A stretch of DNA of 64,000 nucleotides from Klebsormidium nitens (Eukaryota > Streptophyta > Klebsormidiophyceae > Klebsormidiales > Klebsormidiaceae), in the NCBI GenBank assembly GCA_000708835.1, contig DF237063.1, forward strand, positions 1 through 64,000. The letters run 5' to 3'. Below the pieces are notes generated by a model. That model had not been told where the DNA came from. It was given only the letters and a program-made list of their open reading frames with translations, and made no database searches. Positions 25,101 to 36,885 of this stretch are shown piece after piece; position 1 is the first letter of the stretch; the number at the start of each line of letters is the position of its first letter. Position numbers and translations under genes: made by a program.

Positions 25101-28100
25101 ATTATGCTTAACTACGGAAAGTTGTGGGCGAAAAATGGTCGCAGGAGGTTTGGAGTTGCTATCCTGGGATGCTCAAAGACTTTCGGGCGTTGACGGTCTT
25201 CCTGAAAGTGCACACAGATGCTAACAAAAGCAGAATAAGAAGGCTGGATTAGATGGATAAGGAAAAGTTCAGGCGTTGACAGTCTTCCTGAAAGTGCAGA
25301 CAGATGCTAACAAAAGCAGAAGAAGAAAACTTGATGTTGGCTGGATTAGATGGATAAGGAAAAGTTCAGGCGTTGACAGTCTTCCTGAAAGTGCAGACAG
25401 ATGCTAACAAAGCAGAATAAGAAAGCTTGATGATGGCTGGATTGCACAGCTCACTGAGCGGTAAAAAACTAGAAGTCTTTCTGGGTACAAGTAGAAGAAA
25501 AGTAAGGCTGTGGGACATTTTGTGTAGTCCAGGGGTTCTGATGATGATGAAGAAAGGTCAACGAAAAGGGCAGGGACTTTCAAGGTGCTGAACTCGGAAA
25601 AGTGCATGTAGGCTGCTTGAAACGGAACCTGGTGCACCACCATTTCAGCAATTACAGGGAAAAACTTTCTGAACACATGGTGCACAACTACAATAGATTG
25701 CTTGTACAATCCTAGGAACTCCAATACAGCCTCTGCCTAATCAAGTACAACCATGTATATGTCTTGTTTTGAGGATATCTAAGCTAAGCACTTCTCTGTA
25801 TGATCAGAGCCTAGTTGCACAATATCATAAGTGCTGCTTTGAAGGCTAAGCTGCATGCCTGGCTTTGGCATGGTGCCACCGACAAAATGTGGGTATATGC
25901 CAAGAGGCATACTAAGGCATCCCACATTCTCACGAAGCTTCCGTTCCTAAGCTTTCAAAACATACTTCTTTCTCCAACCCTGCACACGGCGCCCGCTGCT
26001 ATGACAGAGCGTGAGAGGGCGTGCTGAGATTGATTAGCAAAAACTCAATTTTGTCAAAGTATCTTGACCTCATCAAGAAACTCTGCTGCCTCTTGGCTGC
26101 CACCAAGTTTGCTGGATAGCTTCGCCTCTAGACTGGCATCAAGTCGGCTTAACCAGCTTTATAACCACAATCGATGGAGATCGACTTTGATGGAGATCGA
26201 CGACAAACAGACTAGTAAATGTACATGATTGTTCAGCACTTCCAGACAGCTGCATGTCATGCACCTTACCTTTGCAGCATGCTCAGATCATTGCGCGCCC
26301 TTTCATCTAAAATTATTGCATCCTTCCGTGCAAATTTAGCTGCAGTTGTGATCCCAGGCCAGGGCCTCGGACATCTGGCGCTTCGGATGCTCCGTCTGCG
26401 CTCCTGCTGGCCAACTCGGCGCCCATCCCCCTCATCCCCTTGCTTGAACACAAACGCACGACAGAATCTAGGTGGCAACCCCTCATGCTTGCGTACCTTT
26501 GGACAGATTGGGAGGGGCCGGGAAAAGAAGCTGGTTTTCAAGCAGAGAGAAGGTTGTGCTCTTAGGTGCAAGGCGCCCTTGCATGATGTCAGTGTCGGAT
26601 AAGTGTCCGTGCAGAGTCCCTGCCCGCTGATGGAAGCATGCGAGCCGCTGGCGGCCCGCCTGCTTGCAGCTTGCATTGCACCAGCTGTGCAGGTGGTCTT
26701 CCTAAGGGAGCCTAAGGGAGAGCAGCTGAGAATAGCTGGCGGAAGGACTGGGAACTTGGAAGGCGCCTGTCGCCCGTATTACTACGGTGAACGGACGCCC
26801 ACCCACTAGGACGTTGAACCATGCAAAGCAGAATGCAAGCCTTCCATGCAAGCATCACGCCATTGCCAGCGAGTCCCGAGAGCAATAACGGTACTCTGCG
26901 CAGGATATTTTCTGTCCTTGCTCATGAAAGAGAATGCGGCTCCTGCCTTCCCCCGCCTTCTCTTCGAAGACGACCTTCTTCCTGCGCAGCACCCAGACCA
27001 CGTGGACGTGGCACTGTGGTGGCCCCTTCCAAACTGCATAACTGAGCCGTCGGATGTCCCTCTCAAAAACATCTCGGCCGTTCGAGCTGTCTGTTAAAAT
27101 GCGCGCGCGAGGTCAGGCTCAGCCCGCTCGGTCGGGCCGGGGTCCGTGGGCACTGTACTACAGGCTTCGGTACCGTAGTAGCCTAGAGAAAACGTCCGAC
27201 TCGCGGCTCGAGGCGGGAGGGAGGCGGGGATAAGTTCAGCTCTTCAACATGCCAGGACATGCTAATACTAGTACAGGTGGACCGCAGAACCGCAGAATAG
27301 CTGGGGGACGACCAAGAATCGCAGCGCTGCCGTCCAGATTTTGACGTAAAAAAATGAACGCTCGAGATCTTTCGTTTATTCTCACTTAGTCCCGGTTTGT
27401 ACAAACCCTAGTATCGGAACCTGTCCTGCCAAAGTTTGCGACCCCCTAGCTAAACTTTGCAGACTGGAGTCCTTATGTTCAGATTGGACGCGGTAGCGCT
27501 GCGATTTCGTCCATCGCGAAGTTCTGCGGTCCGCCTGAGTACATGTCTACCTAGCAGGCTACGCGAGAAATAATGCGTTGTCTGTATGTCGACCATATTC
27601 TCAATCGAAGTGGCTAAAGTGCTTTTAATTTCACTGCACTGGTGCAAAAGTTAAGGTTTGACAACATTGCATTGCAAAGCGTTGAAGTGTTCAAATATGT
27701 CAGCATGACTTGGCAATATGGCAAGCTTCATTGCTTGGAGCATCATGGTCATACTTGGTGCGGCGTCGCCGTGCCCATGACGACACGATTTGCGAGCCAC
27801 ACGACTTGACCGTGCCACAATCGGAATGCTTGATATGTTGTCGAAGTCATTCGTCTGCCGAGTTCCACAAATAGGTTGATGTTGCAGCTTTGACGTATCT
27901 AACGTGCTTGATTGTCGGCACTCCTCAATCGCTTCTGCGACGGTTCACCGACTTCTTTCTTCACCGGCTTCAATGTGGTCACCTCCTACGCACAAGCATG
28001 ATTTGCATGTCAGACAAAGCTAGTCCAAGAAGAGAGTGAAAAACTTCGAAGCTCCAAAGACTGCATGTCAAGGTGGCGTGCCTGAAGAGCTAGGTTTGGC

Positions 28101-30534
28101 TTCACAAGATGACGTGCCTTAAGTGCCGAGATTGGCTTTCCTTTAGAGCAGAAGAATGAACCGTAGACGAAATTGGAGCATTAAACGTGGTAGGACAACT
28201 CAAAACTTTCAAGAAGGAAAGGATAAGAGCTTACCGAAGCAATTTTCATCCACTTCTCTTTCTCAGCGCTCTCTGCTTCTTTCTCTCGCTTGAGCCTCTC
28301 TATCTCCGCCTTCAATGCAAATGGGCACTTGTCCAGGTGTGCTTGCATGTCTTTGCGCTGTGCTTTTTCTGTGCACCCAGCCTTCATCATGTGGCACTTC
28401 AAAACGGTCGCAATGCATTCTTCCTGAAAGAAAGATACAAAGAAGTGTTCGTTGACACAAGCCCAAATTGCATGCCGTTTGCAAAACTGCAACATTTCAT
28501 CATCCTTATGAAAGGCACGAATCCATCCGCGGACAGTTACATTGTATTCGGCTAACTTTAGCAATGAAGGAGATCAGAGCAGAAGCTCCTTATATCTGTA
28601 AGGAAGTAATGACTTGATGTGTGATTGTATAAGGGTTCAGGGTGGTTTTACAATGATCCCCAATGAATCTTTATACCCCTTACTTGAGACGAATTCGACC
28701 TAAAAGTACACAAAATGCGTTCCAACGATAGACTACCTTGCATTCGCAGGTTTGTTGGCTCAGACTGCTTTCTCACCTTCTTATGATGCGGCATTAGTTT
28801 GGCAAGCACCAGCATGGTACAAGGCTGTTGTGAGCACTTAATCTTGCACACATCCGCATGTGCCACCACGTCTTTTCTCCACAACAACGACTTGCACCCT
28901 GGCAAGCATCGGACGACCTTGAAGCCACACGTCTTTGCGTGTTCGCGCAGCTCGTGCTCACGGCCAACAAACTCACATGCTTCTGGATCCTGCAACCAGG
29001 AAAAGAATTAGACTAGATAAAGTGAACGTGAGTGTTGCAAGTATTCGAGTGAGGCCCGCTTCTATTTTGAAACCGCGCATTCTCGGGTGCCCTAAACCTA
29101 TACTACTACATATTCCAATGGATTGGACGAAGCAGTACACGATTCACAATCCTAATTAATTATTAGACTTACAACAGCAAAGATTCGAGTATACTGTGTA
29201 CATAATGGTTTGCAACTGAAGACACTGCCCTCATCCTAGACAGATGATGAGCAACAGCTTTCATGCTATTCATCTAGAGTCTTACTACGATTACTACCCT
29301 CATCAGGGGTGAGCCAATCAATCGTTTCCAAACGATTCACAAGCACAATGTCGTTCAGGCAACTCACTTTGAGGTAGCAATTCTTGGATTTGTCATAGCA
29401 CAAGGCGTTTGTACACCACCGCTGGTTCCGAACGAGTTGTATCACCGTGCCATATCCAAGGAATGGCCCAAGCAGCTTTTTGTCAAACTTGATTTGGCAC
29501 GTAGGACAAAAGCCCATTACCTTAGGCACAACCTTGAGAATGCATCCCCTGCAAACGGATTATTTTGAGCTTCAACAATTGGGAGTCGCTCCATTTTGTG
29601 AACCCCAGGGCTTTCCGATATTTGGATAGGACCTTGATTCCTAAGCATCGTCTGTAAGACCAATGTCGCTGACACTAGGACTTCAGGCTCGTATTCCAAA
29701 CTTTGTTCTGTAGACTTTGTCGAATGAGACATGTGAAAGCGACAGAGATTCTTTCTTAGTCATCAAGCCCCTCCTATGTCCGCGTACCACAAGATTGTGT
29801 TGAGACTAGAGCACAAGTTACATTTGCTTACTTGCAAAATTTGTGGCCACAGGTTGGCACTTGGACAGGCGTCTTCAGAAAGTTCTTACACTTTCCGCAC
29901 CTGCGGAGAGATCGAGAACACGTGAGGCTCCCAAGGCTGCAACAATTGATCAGTGTGAGGCTGCCAATTGTCCAGGATATATTTTACTGAGCGATAGGAA
30001 ACCAGCTGCAATGCGGTAGTCGCACTGGAGAACCAGTTTCTCAGATGGATAATTAGAAGACGTCGAATCATTATATCCTGTTACAATGCTGAACCTGGAA
30101 CAGGTTAGCCGAATGGGTCCCTCAACTTCAGGTCCACAGTGCTTCAAATACTGTTCACAGCAGATTGCCGGCCCAAACGCATCCACCAGGCGCCGGCTCA
30201 CTTACTTGAGGTCAGGGACAACCTCTGAAGAGTAAATGAAGTCCGCCTCTCCAGGATACGGTAGATATTGGCAGAGATATGAGCCATCTCCCGTACGACT
30301 TCCTGGCTCAACGAAGACATGCGACTTCTCCTTGCCGCTTGCCTGTACATCTTCTCGGTTTGAAATTCCATGCCCAACTTTGCTCCCAGAATTGGCAGAA
30401 GCGTTTTGCTCAGCACTTGAGCTCTCTTCGGCCACTCTCACATAGGTGGGCACATCCAAGCCCCCAGCACGGCGAAAGAGATGAGGCGTGTCCGACTCGT
30501 CAGAATCATAGTCACCTTCCCCATCGCTACACAT
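22159..30534 (-). CDS. RING plus TRAF-type zinc-finger protein with coiled coil, 13 exons
   Basis: Predicted 667-residue protein, probably a RING-type E3 ubiquitin ligase. Exons from the start: 30206-30534, 30026-30094, 29832-29900, 29368-29548, 28777-28989, 28235-28423, 27904-27985, 26270-26339, 24813-24969, 23730-23936, 22791-22972, 22502-22677, 22159-22238. Phases agree and the total is 2004 nt. An acidic N-terminus (1-110) precedes a C3HC4 RING at 134-174 (CGKC, CGHKFCKGC, CPTC). TRAF-type Cys/His repeats follow at about 217-320, then a charged coiled coil (about 325-350) and alanine/arginine-rich helices (LDERARNDL, LDNKARQDM). The last two exons (about 584-667) show no family I recognise and are the least certain part. 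There is no clear MATH domain. Intron 10 is filled with decayed copies of exon 11. Confidence 0.75.
22973..23590 (-). repeat. Tandem array of decayed exon-11 copies in intron 10 of the RING/TRAF gene
   Basis: Four copies of the exon-11 start (real exon 22791-22972) lie upstream on the minus strand, at about 23054-23132, 23192-23303, 23394-23475 and 23534-23579, spaced roughly 160-170 bp. The first keeps the acceptor and the frame AAYLEVVGSLAQETAES, then gains one base. The second has an in-frame TAG. The third has several substitutions and a stop. The fourth is a fragment. The bases between copies (for example ATAACCA and AGCTTGACC) also recur, so the repeat unit includes intron sequence. Confidence 0.85.
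25186..25440. repeat. Three-copy tandem repeat in intron 8 of the RING/TRAF gene
   Basis: A unit of about 86-97 bp starting GGCGTTGACAGTCTTCCTG begins at 25186, 25272 and 25369. The copies are very similar and differ mainly by a short insertion. The array lies wholly within the intron between exons 8 and 9 and has no coding potential. Confidence 0.9.
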
Positions 30535-31195
30535 GATTACAGCAAGTTTTGGCTCTGCTCTTAGAAACCTGCCTGGTCAATGCTGATGCTAGCGCAAAAG
30601 CCCAACGAGAGATGCCGTTGTCACTCTGTGCATTCTTTGACAAATGTCTTGCAGGATCTTACCGGCATCGGCATCCCCGCAAGCGTTCCCTGTCCAAAAC
30701 CTCCTGAAGCAGTAAAAGCACTTGCTCCTACAATGAATCAAATGAATGCCCAAATGAATGTAAGTTCGTAAGCAGTGCAAAGCAGTGCTGAACTGCATTT
30801 GGTCACCATGGACGATGTGGACTGGTCCCTGGTGCCTGGTGCTGCATGCAGTGGTCCATTTGAAGATACGACGAAAAGCGGATCCGGATTTTTTGACACT
30901 CATCTTCGAGCGCTATGCATTCAACTGGTTTTGGATGCCTAAGCATCATACTCGAGTGTCAGGACTCAGAACATAGATGCGCAAAAAGAAAATTAAAAGA
31001 CATTATGGTTTGGGGAACTGCATTTTAATTCGTGGTGATTCAAATCATGCATCCAGTTTGCGTGCAAACAACAGTTCTTTGAAGAAGGCGTCTAAGTAGA
31101 TCTGTCACCTTCAAACACCCTCCAAAATTCAGTTGTGGTGCTCCTTCAAATCGTGCTTAAGTACAGTTGATTGGCGCCTGCTTGCAATTACGACG
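30535..31195. promoter_or_regulatory. Divergent promoter region between the RING/TRAF gene and GUF1
   Basis: This 661-bp gap separates the start codons of two genes transcribed away from each other, so it probably holds both promoters and 5' untranslated regions. Short open frames occur on both strands but none is convincing. I see no clear TATA box. Confidence 0.45.
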
Positions 31196-34100
31196 ATGGC
31201 GGTGGTGCGGCAGCGGGCGGTGGCCGCGGGTCGCAGTTTCCACCAGGCATGGGCAATGGGGTTTGCAACTTGGCTGCATCCAATGCATCGTGTCTTGGCT
31301 CCACATGCGGAGATGAAAGCCTGCAGTGACATCGAGGAACTGACATTCTCTTGCGCCGAAAGCGCCCCAGCATGGCAAGCAAAGAGCAAAAGGCACCGCG
31401 ACACCACTCCTTGTAACGCGGCTGTCAGAGTGACACCAAGCACTTGGCTTTTCGACGAACTGAAAAGTCAACAACAGCATGATGTCGGACTGTCACAGCA
31501 GCTCAGCAATCAATGCGCAATGGGTGAGGGGCGCCTGCCTGAGGGAAAAGGTCTTCTCTTGAACCCTTTTCTCAGGATGTTGAAAGAAGATTCTGGGCGG
31601 TTGTGCCACACTCGCAACTTCCACTCAAGAGCATCAGCAGCGGCAGCGCCAGCACTTGCAGAGCCAGAAACTAGAGGCGAGAGCTTGTACGACCAGCAGA
31701 AGGCGCTTGAGCTCACCGAGTTCCCGCCAGAGCGCATTCGCAACTTCTCAATCATAGCGCACATTGATCATGGCAAATCGACATTGGCGGATCGGCTGCT
31801 AGAGCTCACAGGGAGCATTCGTAAAGGGCAGGGCCAGCCGCAGTTTCTAGACAAGCTGCAGGTGAGCCCCGGTCTGATGCACAATGGTGTATCAGTGGTG
31901 TAATAAGCTCTTGGCTGACTGGCGATGGAGAATTGAGGGGATCGTGGCAGTGCAATGATGTTTGAGTGGTTGTGACACATGTTTACTGCCAAACCTTCAT
32001 CAAACTTTTCTACGTACACTGCTGATTTGATGGTAGGGCGCAGATCTCTTCGGCCTGTCCAAATCTTATGCATACTTGGTGTGTCTTCTTCATACCACAC
32101 TCAAATCTGTGGAGTCCCGTTGGTTTGCATTCCTTCTCGAAGGATACACAATCCCTTACTTCCAGAGCTTATCAAAATACGTTGAAATCTGATTCTCAGC
32201 GCACCGCCACTCTCTCTGCTCTCTTATACGCGCCGCCTCAAATTCTCCAACCGTAGTCGCACGCCTTCATCACGCAATACTCCCACCTTCCTGTTAGATC
32301 CAAACGTTCAAAGGAATGAGCTCAACACGTCCCCTTTTTTCTCCAGGTCGAGCGCGAGCGGGGGATCACCGTCAAAGCCCAAACTGCGAGCCTGCTCTAC
32401 AACTACCGACCCCCCCACCCCTCCCTAGTTGCTTCCCCCGGGTGGCACCTCCTCAACCTGATCGACACCCCCGGTCACGTGGATTTCAGTTACGAGGTCT
32501 CCCGCAGCTTGGCCGCCTGCCAAGGAGCGCTTTTGGTGGTCGACGCGTGCCAGGGGGTGCAGGCGCAAACGGTTGCGAACTTCTGGTTGGCGTTCGAGGC
32601 GGGGCTCAACATCATTCCCGTAATCAACAAGGTAAGAAGTTTATACGAAAAGTATTGTGCTGTGTTGAATCTTGTTAGAGAATGATTGCGCTTGTTAAAG
32701 CAAGGCGTCTACTGATGAGCGACCCACGTTTCGGATGCATTGGGGTCAGATTGCACCTTTCCGTGGGCAGGGCTGATTCTGAAGGACCTCGATCTATCTT
32801 GTTAAAGTGCTCTTGATCTTGAAGTCCGAGGGCCAATCCTGAGTTTTGTTTTGTGACTGGTCGGCCAGAGACGCGTCATTCCCGAAAAAGTTTCGGAAGT
32901 TGACAAATGGATTGGGTACTTGCTATCAATGAGGCAATCGAACTCGTTGTCAAACTGAGTCGCAACGCTTGAACTATCTTCCCGCCGCACTGGTCAATCT
33001 CTCGCCCGGGTATACTTTGTATGAAGGACCGTCGTTTGGGCCTAAGACTCTGGTTCATCAAATTGGGTCGGTCGATGACCTGTATCTGACCCAGTTCCCA
33101 CCCTCCGCCCTGCCAGATCGACCAGCCCGCCGCAGACCCCGCCCGCATCGCCAAGCAGATCGAGTCCACTTTCGACATCGACTGCTCGGACGTCCTCCTC
33201 TGCTCCGCCAAAACCGGCCAAGGCCTCGAACACGTCCTCCCCGCAATCATTGAAAAGATCCGGCCCCCCGCCGGGAGTCTAGACTCGCCTCTGAGAATGC
33301 TTTTGCTGGACAGTCATTATGACGACTACAAGGGCGTCATCTGCCACGTGGCAGTCGTTGATGGGGCGTTGCGGCGGGGGCAGAAGATTGAGTCGGCGGC
33401 GACGGGACGGGTGTACGAAGTGGGGGACGTGGGGCTCCTAAGACCGGAGATGGTTAGCACGGGGAGGCTGTTTACCGGACAGGTGCGTGATATTAAAGAG
33501 TCTTCTCGTTTGCTCGTCTGTCGGAGTCTCAGGTTCGCTCGGTTCTGCAGAAACGACTGATTGAGCGTCGGCGATCTGGCCGGCGTTTCTCTGGGCCTAC
33601 CTTTCGTCTTGCGTTTCTGAATGATTGACCCTTCAACTGGTCACTGAATGCCTCAAAACGGTCTTGGTAGAGGCGTTTGTACGGCCCTTGTAGAGTCGCT
33701 TTTCACTTCGTGATGTGCTGCCCGTTTTCGACTTCGAGTGAATTGCCATTCTGCAATCGACTCGATCTCACACCAGTCCGTTTTCGAGTCAGTCTTTTCT
33801 TAATTCCTTGGGAACGTCGCTGCGAATTGATCTCATCTTCTTCCCCGCTCTTCGGTGATGTTGGGTTGCCTCCAACCTCGGTTCTTAATCTCGTGCTCAT
33901 CCATACTTCCAAAGAAGCTCGCTTCTCAACGCGTTCGTTCCTTGCTGTAATCCTCGTCTATGTCATTCCTCAACCATGCTCAATATCATTTAATGTCACC
34001 TTGTTAGCCTCACTGCTGGCCTTAAAAGCACCTTGTAAACCTGCACAAGGTGCAAACCAGTCCGCTTCGGATCCAACGTCGCCAGCATTCGTTGCTTATT

Positions 34101-36778
34101 GTCACAAAAGTTGCTGACGGTTTGCTTTTAGCTCCTCACAAGCCGGAGGGCTAGCGCATCGTTCGCAAGAAGTGCACCCACAAACATAGCGTCGGCCCAG
34201 GCACAACGCTTCTACATCATTCTCACCTCACCGTAACTCTGTGCGTCTTAGCTTATACATCTAGCGTAACGTGGGTCAACCTCCCACTTATTTCCTCCTA
34301 ACCAGGTGGGTTACCTCATCGCCGGCATGAAGAGCACCCAGGAGACCCGCGTTGGCGACACTCTCCACGCAGCAGCCCAGCGCGTCGAAGTCCTCCCGGG
34401 ATTCAAACCCGCGCGCCACATGGTTTTCGCCGGGATCTACCCCGCGGCCGCCGACGAGTTCGAAGCCCTCAGCAGCGCGATCGAACGGCTGACGTTGAAC
34501 GACGCGAGCGTCAAAGTCGAGAAAGAGAGCAGCGGGGCGTTAGGCGCGGGGTTCCGGTGCGGGTTCCTGGGACTTCTGCACATGGACGTTTTCCACCAGC
34601 GGTTGGAACAGGAGTTCGGGACGCAGGTCGTGGTCACGACGCCCACCGTTCCGTACGTCTTCGAGTTTTCGGACGGAACGAAGCTGAACCTGCAGAACCC
34701 GGCGCTCCTGCCGTCGGCGCCGAAGCACAAGCTAACTAGAGCGTGGGAGCCGACCGTTACCGCGACCATTATCACCCCCACGGAGTTCGTGGGCAGTTTG
34801 ATGACGTTGGCGGCGGACCGGAGGGGGGAGCAGAAAGAGTACTCGTTCATCGACAGTCAGCGCGCGCTGCTGAAGTACCGGTTCCCGCTGCGCGAGATCG
34901 TGACCGACTTTTACGACCAGCTCAAGAGCATCACGTCGGGGTATGCGTCGTTCGACTACGAGGAGGCGGAGTGAGCAGTCCGCCGGAACTCTCGTTGTGC
35001 ACAGCTCGATGTTTCTCAGATTCTTGAAGAGTTGCAGTTGAAGATTCGGTCAAGCGTGTTCAGCCAAAGCGCATCGAGCCGGTTGAAGTCTGAGTGCTTT
35101 CCGCTTTGTTAATAGATATACGGTTTGTTACTGGCTAGACTCTCTTTTCGAGCTATCATCAGCATTTGCTCCCAACTTCAACCCGAAGAGGCCAACCGAG
35201 TTCCCTGGCTCTGGTTTCTTCTTTCTTTTCCGAGAACGCCCACCTTTCGTTAGGTGCGGTTGTGAAAGGCTAGAATCCGGTGCACAATTCAGGAGAAGGA
35301 CCTAGTGAAGCTGGACATCCTGCTCAACGGCTCCCCCATCCATGCGTTCACGTCTTTTCGCGCTTCGAAAAACAGCAGACGGGCGAGCTTTTCTTCGCTT
35401 GCTGATCGCTCCTTCCTTGCGGTTCAGAACTCACTTTGACAAGCCTCAAGCGAATTATGTGCTTTGATGCAGGAACCAGGAGTCCGACCTGGTCAAGCTC
35501 GATGGTTTCCCCGTCGATGCGCTCGTCATGTTTCTTTCTCTAAAACAGAAGAAGGATGCAAGAATGGCTCCTTCTTTCTTCCAGCTGAAAACCGAGGATT
35601 TTGGCGCAGGTACCAAGAGTCCGACCTGGTGAAATTGGACATTCTGCTCAATGGCTCCCCCGTCGACGCGCTCGCGTCCGTCGTGCACCGCAGCAAGGCG
35701 CAGCGCGTAGGGCGGGACGCCGTCGAGAAGCTCAAGAAGATCATCGACCGTCAGATGTTCGAGGTGCGCTCGCTGACTGTCGATCTCGCCGCCAACCGTT
35801 CTTTCCAGGATTCTTGACGCGGTTCCCTATGCAACAAACCCTGCGATATATGCGCTCGCGAGAGGGCTTCTTATGTGGCCCTGCTTGAGAGTCTTTGTGC
35901 CTCTAAGGAACGGCAGATTGGTTGCTTTTGGGAATTGCTGAAAGGGCCCGTCAATGCTGGGGAAGGGGAAGGTGAGTACGATGTCCAGATCACAGGTTGT
36001 GGCTGCTGCCATGGCTCTAACCCGAGTGAAAGCGGACCCGCACAAGGAACAAGTTCTGCTTCACACCGTCATGTCGACTTCGTCGCACTTATGCTTCGCG
36101 CTTCGCCTGTGCCCTCGTCCCGTGCCAAAAGTTTCTTTCTTCAACAAGGAGTGTACTGCTGAATCTGGTGCAGGAGCGCATGAGCGCAAGTCCAACGTCT
36201 TTCGCATGTCTGCAGGTTGCCATTCAGGCGGCGATCGGGATCAAGGTGGTCGCAAGAGAGAGGTAAGCTCCAGGCGCCTATCATTCAGCCAAATACAGAG
36301 GACTGTGACCCGGTCCCGAAACTTTAGTCTGCGGTTCATTCCATGTTCTGACCGAAAAGCAACCACCGCTTGTGTCCGCTTTGTCGGTTCAAGCTTCCGT
36401 TGACGTCTTTCATCTCCCATTCTACAGCAACGTCGTCAACGATACTGAGCAAATGTCTTACATTCTTCTGAGGCTCGCTTCGCTTTACTGAGCGTCTCAT
36501 GACCAGGCTGGGAAGGTGTCTAGCGAATATTGGAACGATATCATCTTTCGAGCACGGCCAGGCTTGAGAACGAAAGAATTGTTTGAGTTACGCCCTGCTC
36601 CGTCTTCCCCTGCAGCGTCTCGGCGATGCGCAAGAACGTGCTGGCCAAGTGCTACGGCGGTGACGTCAGCCGGAAGCGGAAGCTGCTGGAGAAGCAAAAG
36701 GAGGGCAAGAAGCGCATGCGGCGGGTGGGCAACGTCGAGCTGCCGCAGGAGGCGTTCCTGGGACTGCTGCGCTCGTGA
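31196..36778 (+). CDS. GUF1: GUF1 / LepA (EF4) mitochondrial translation GTPase, 7 exons
   Basis: Predicted 781-residue GTPase that binds ribosomes and assists elongation. Exons: 31196-31861, 32347-32631, 33117-33482, 34306-34970, 35610-35763, 36216-36262, 36616-36778; total 2346 nt in frame. An N-terminal extension of about 180 residues with few acidic residues precedes the GTPase core and suggests organelle import. The G1 loop is AHIDHGKS (188-195), G3 DTPGH (262-266), G4 NKID (316-319) and G5 SAK (347-349). The LepA-specific C-terminal domain ends with [18 protein letters not shown] and RRVGNVELP. The sequence follows the mitochondrial GUF1 type more closely than the plastid type. The start is the first ATG in the open frame. 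An insertion of about 12 residues lies before [11 protein letters not shown]. Two decayed copies of the exon-5 start precede exon 5, and the last-exon end is duplicated past the stop. Confidence 0.93.
35290..35526 (+). repeat. Two decayed copies of the GUF1 exon-5 start
   Basis: Segments 35290-35350 and 35469-35526 repeat the start of exon 5 (real region 35604-35674). The first keeps GACCTAGTGAAGCTGGACAT and the CTGCTCAACGGCTCCCCC block. The second keeps AGTCCGACCTGGTCAAGCT and CCCGTCGATGCGCTCG but has an internal deletion. Both follow a CAG and lie in the intron upstream of the true exon. Confidence 0.88.
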
Positions 36779-36885
36779 TCGTGCCACGTGGCACCATAAC
36801 CGCGGCGCCGCAAGAAGCTGTCGCACCGCTGCCGGAGGAGGCGATTCCTGGAGCTGCCGCGCTCCTGATCGTGCCACGTGGCACC
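36740..36885 (+). repeat. Tandem duplication of the GUF1 last-exon end, stop codon and G-box palindrome
   Basis: Bases 36740-36794 (the last codons of GUF1, the TGA and the following palindrome) are repeated with about 90-bp offset at 36829-36885. The second copy keeps the GAGGAGGCG, TTCCTGG, TGCCGCGCTCCTGATC and GTGCCACGTGGCAC blocks. It lies beyond the real stop codon, so it is untranslated. Confidence 0.85.
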
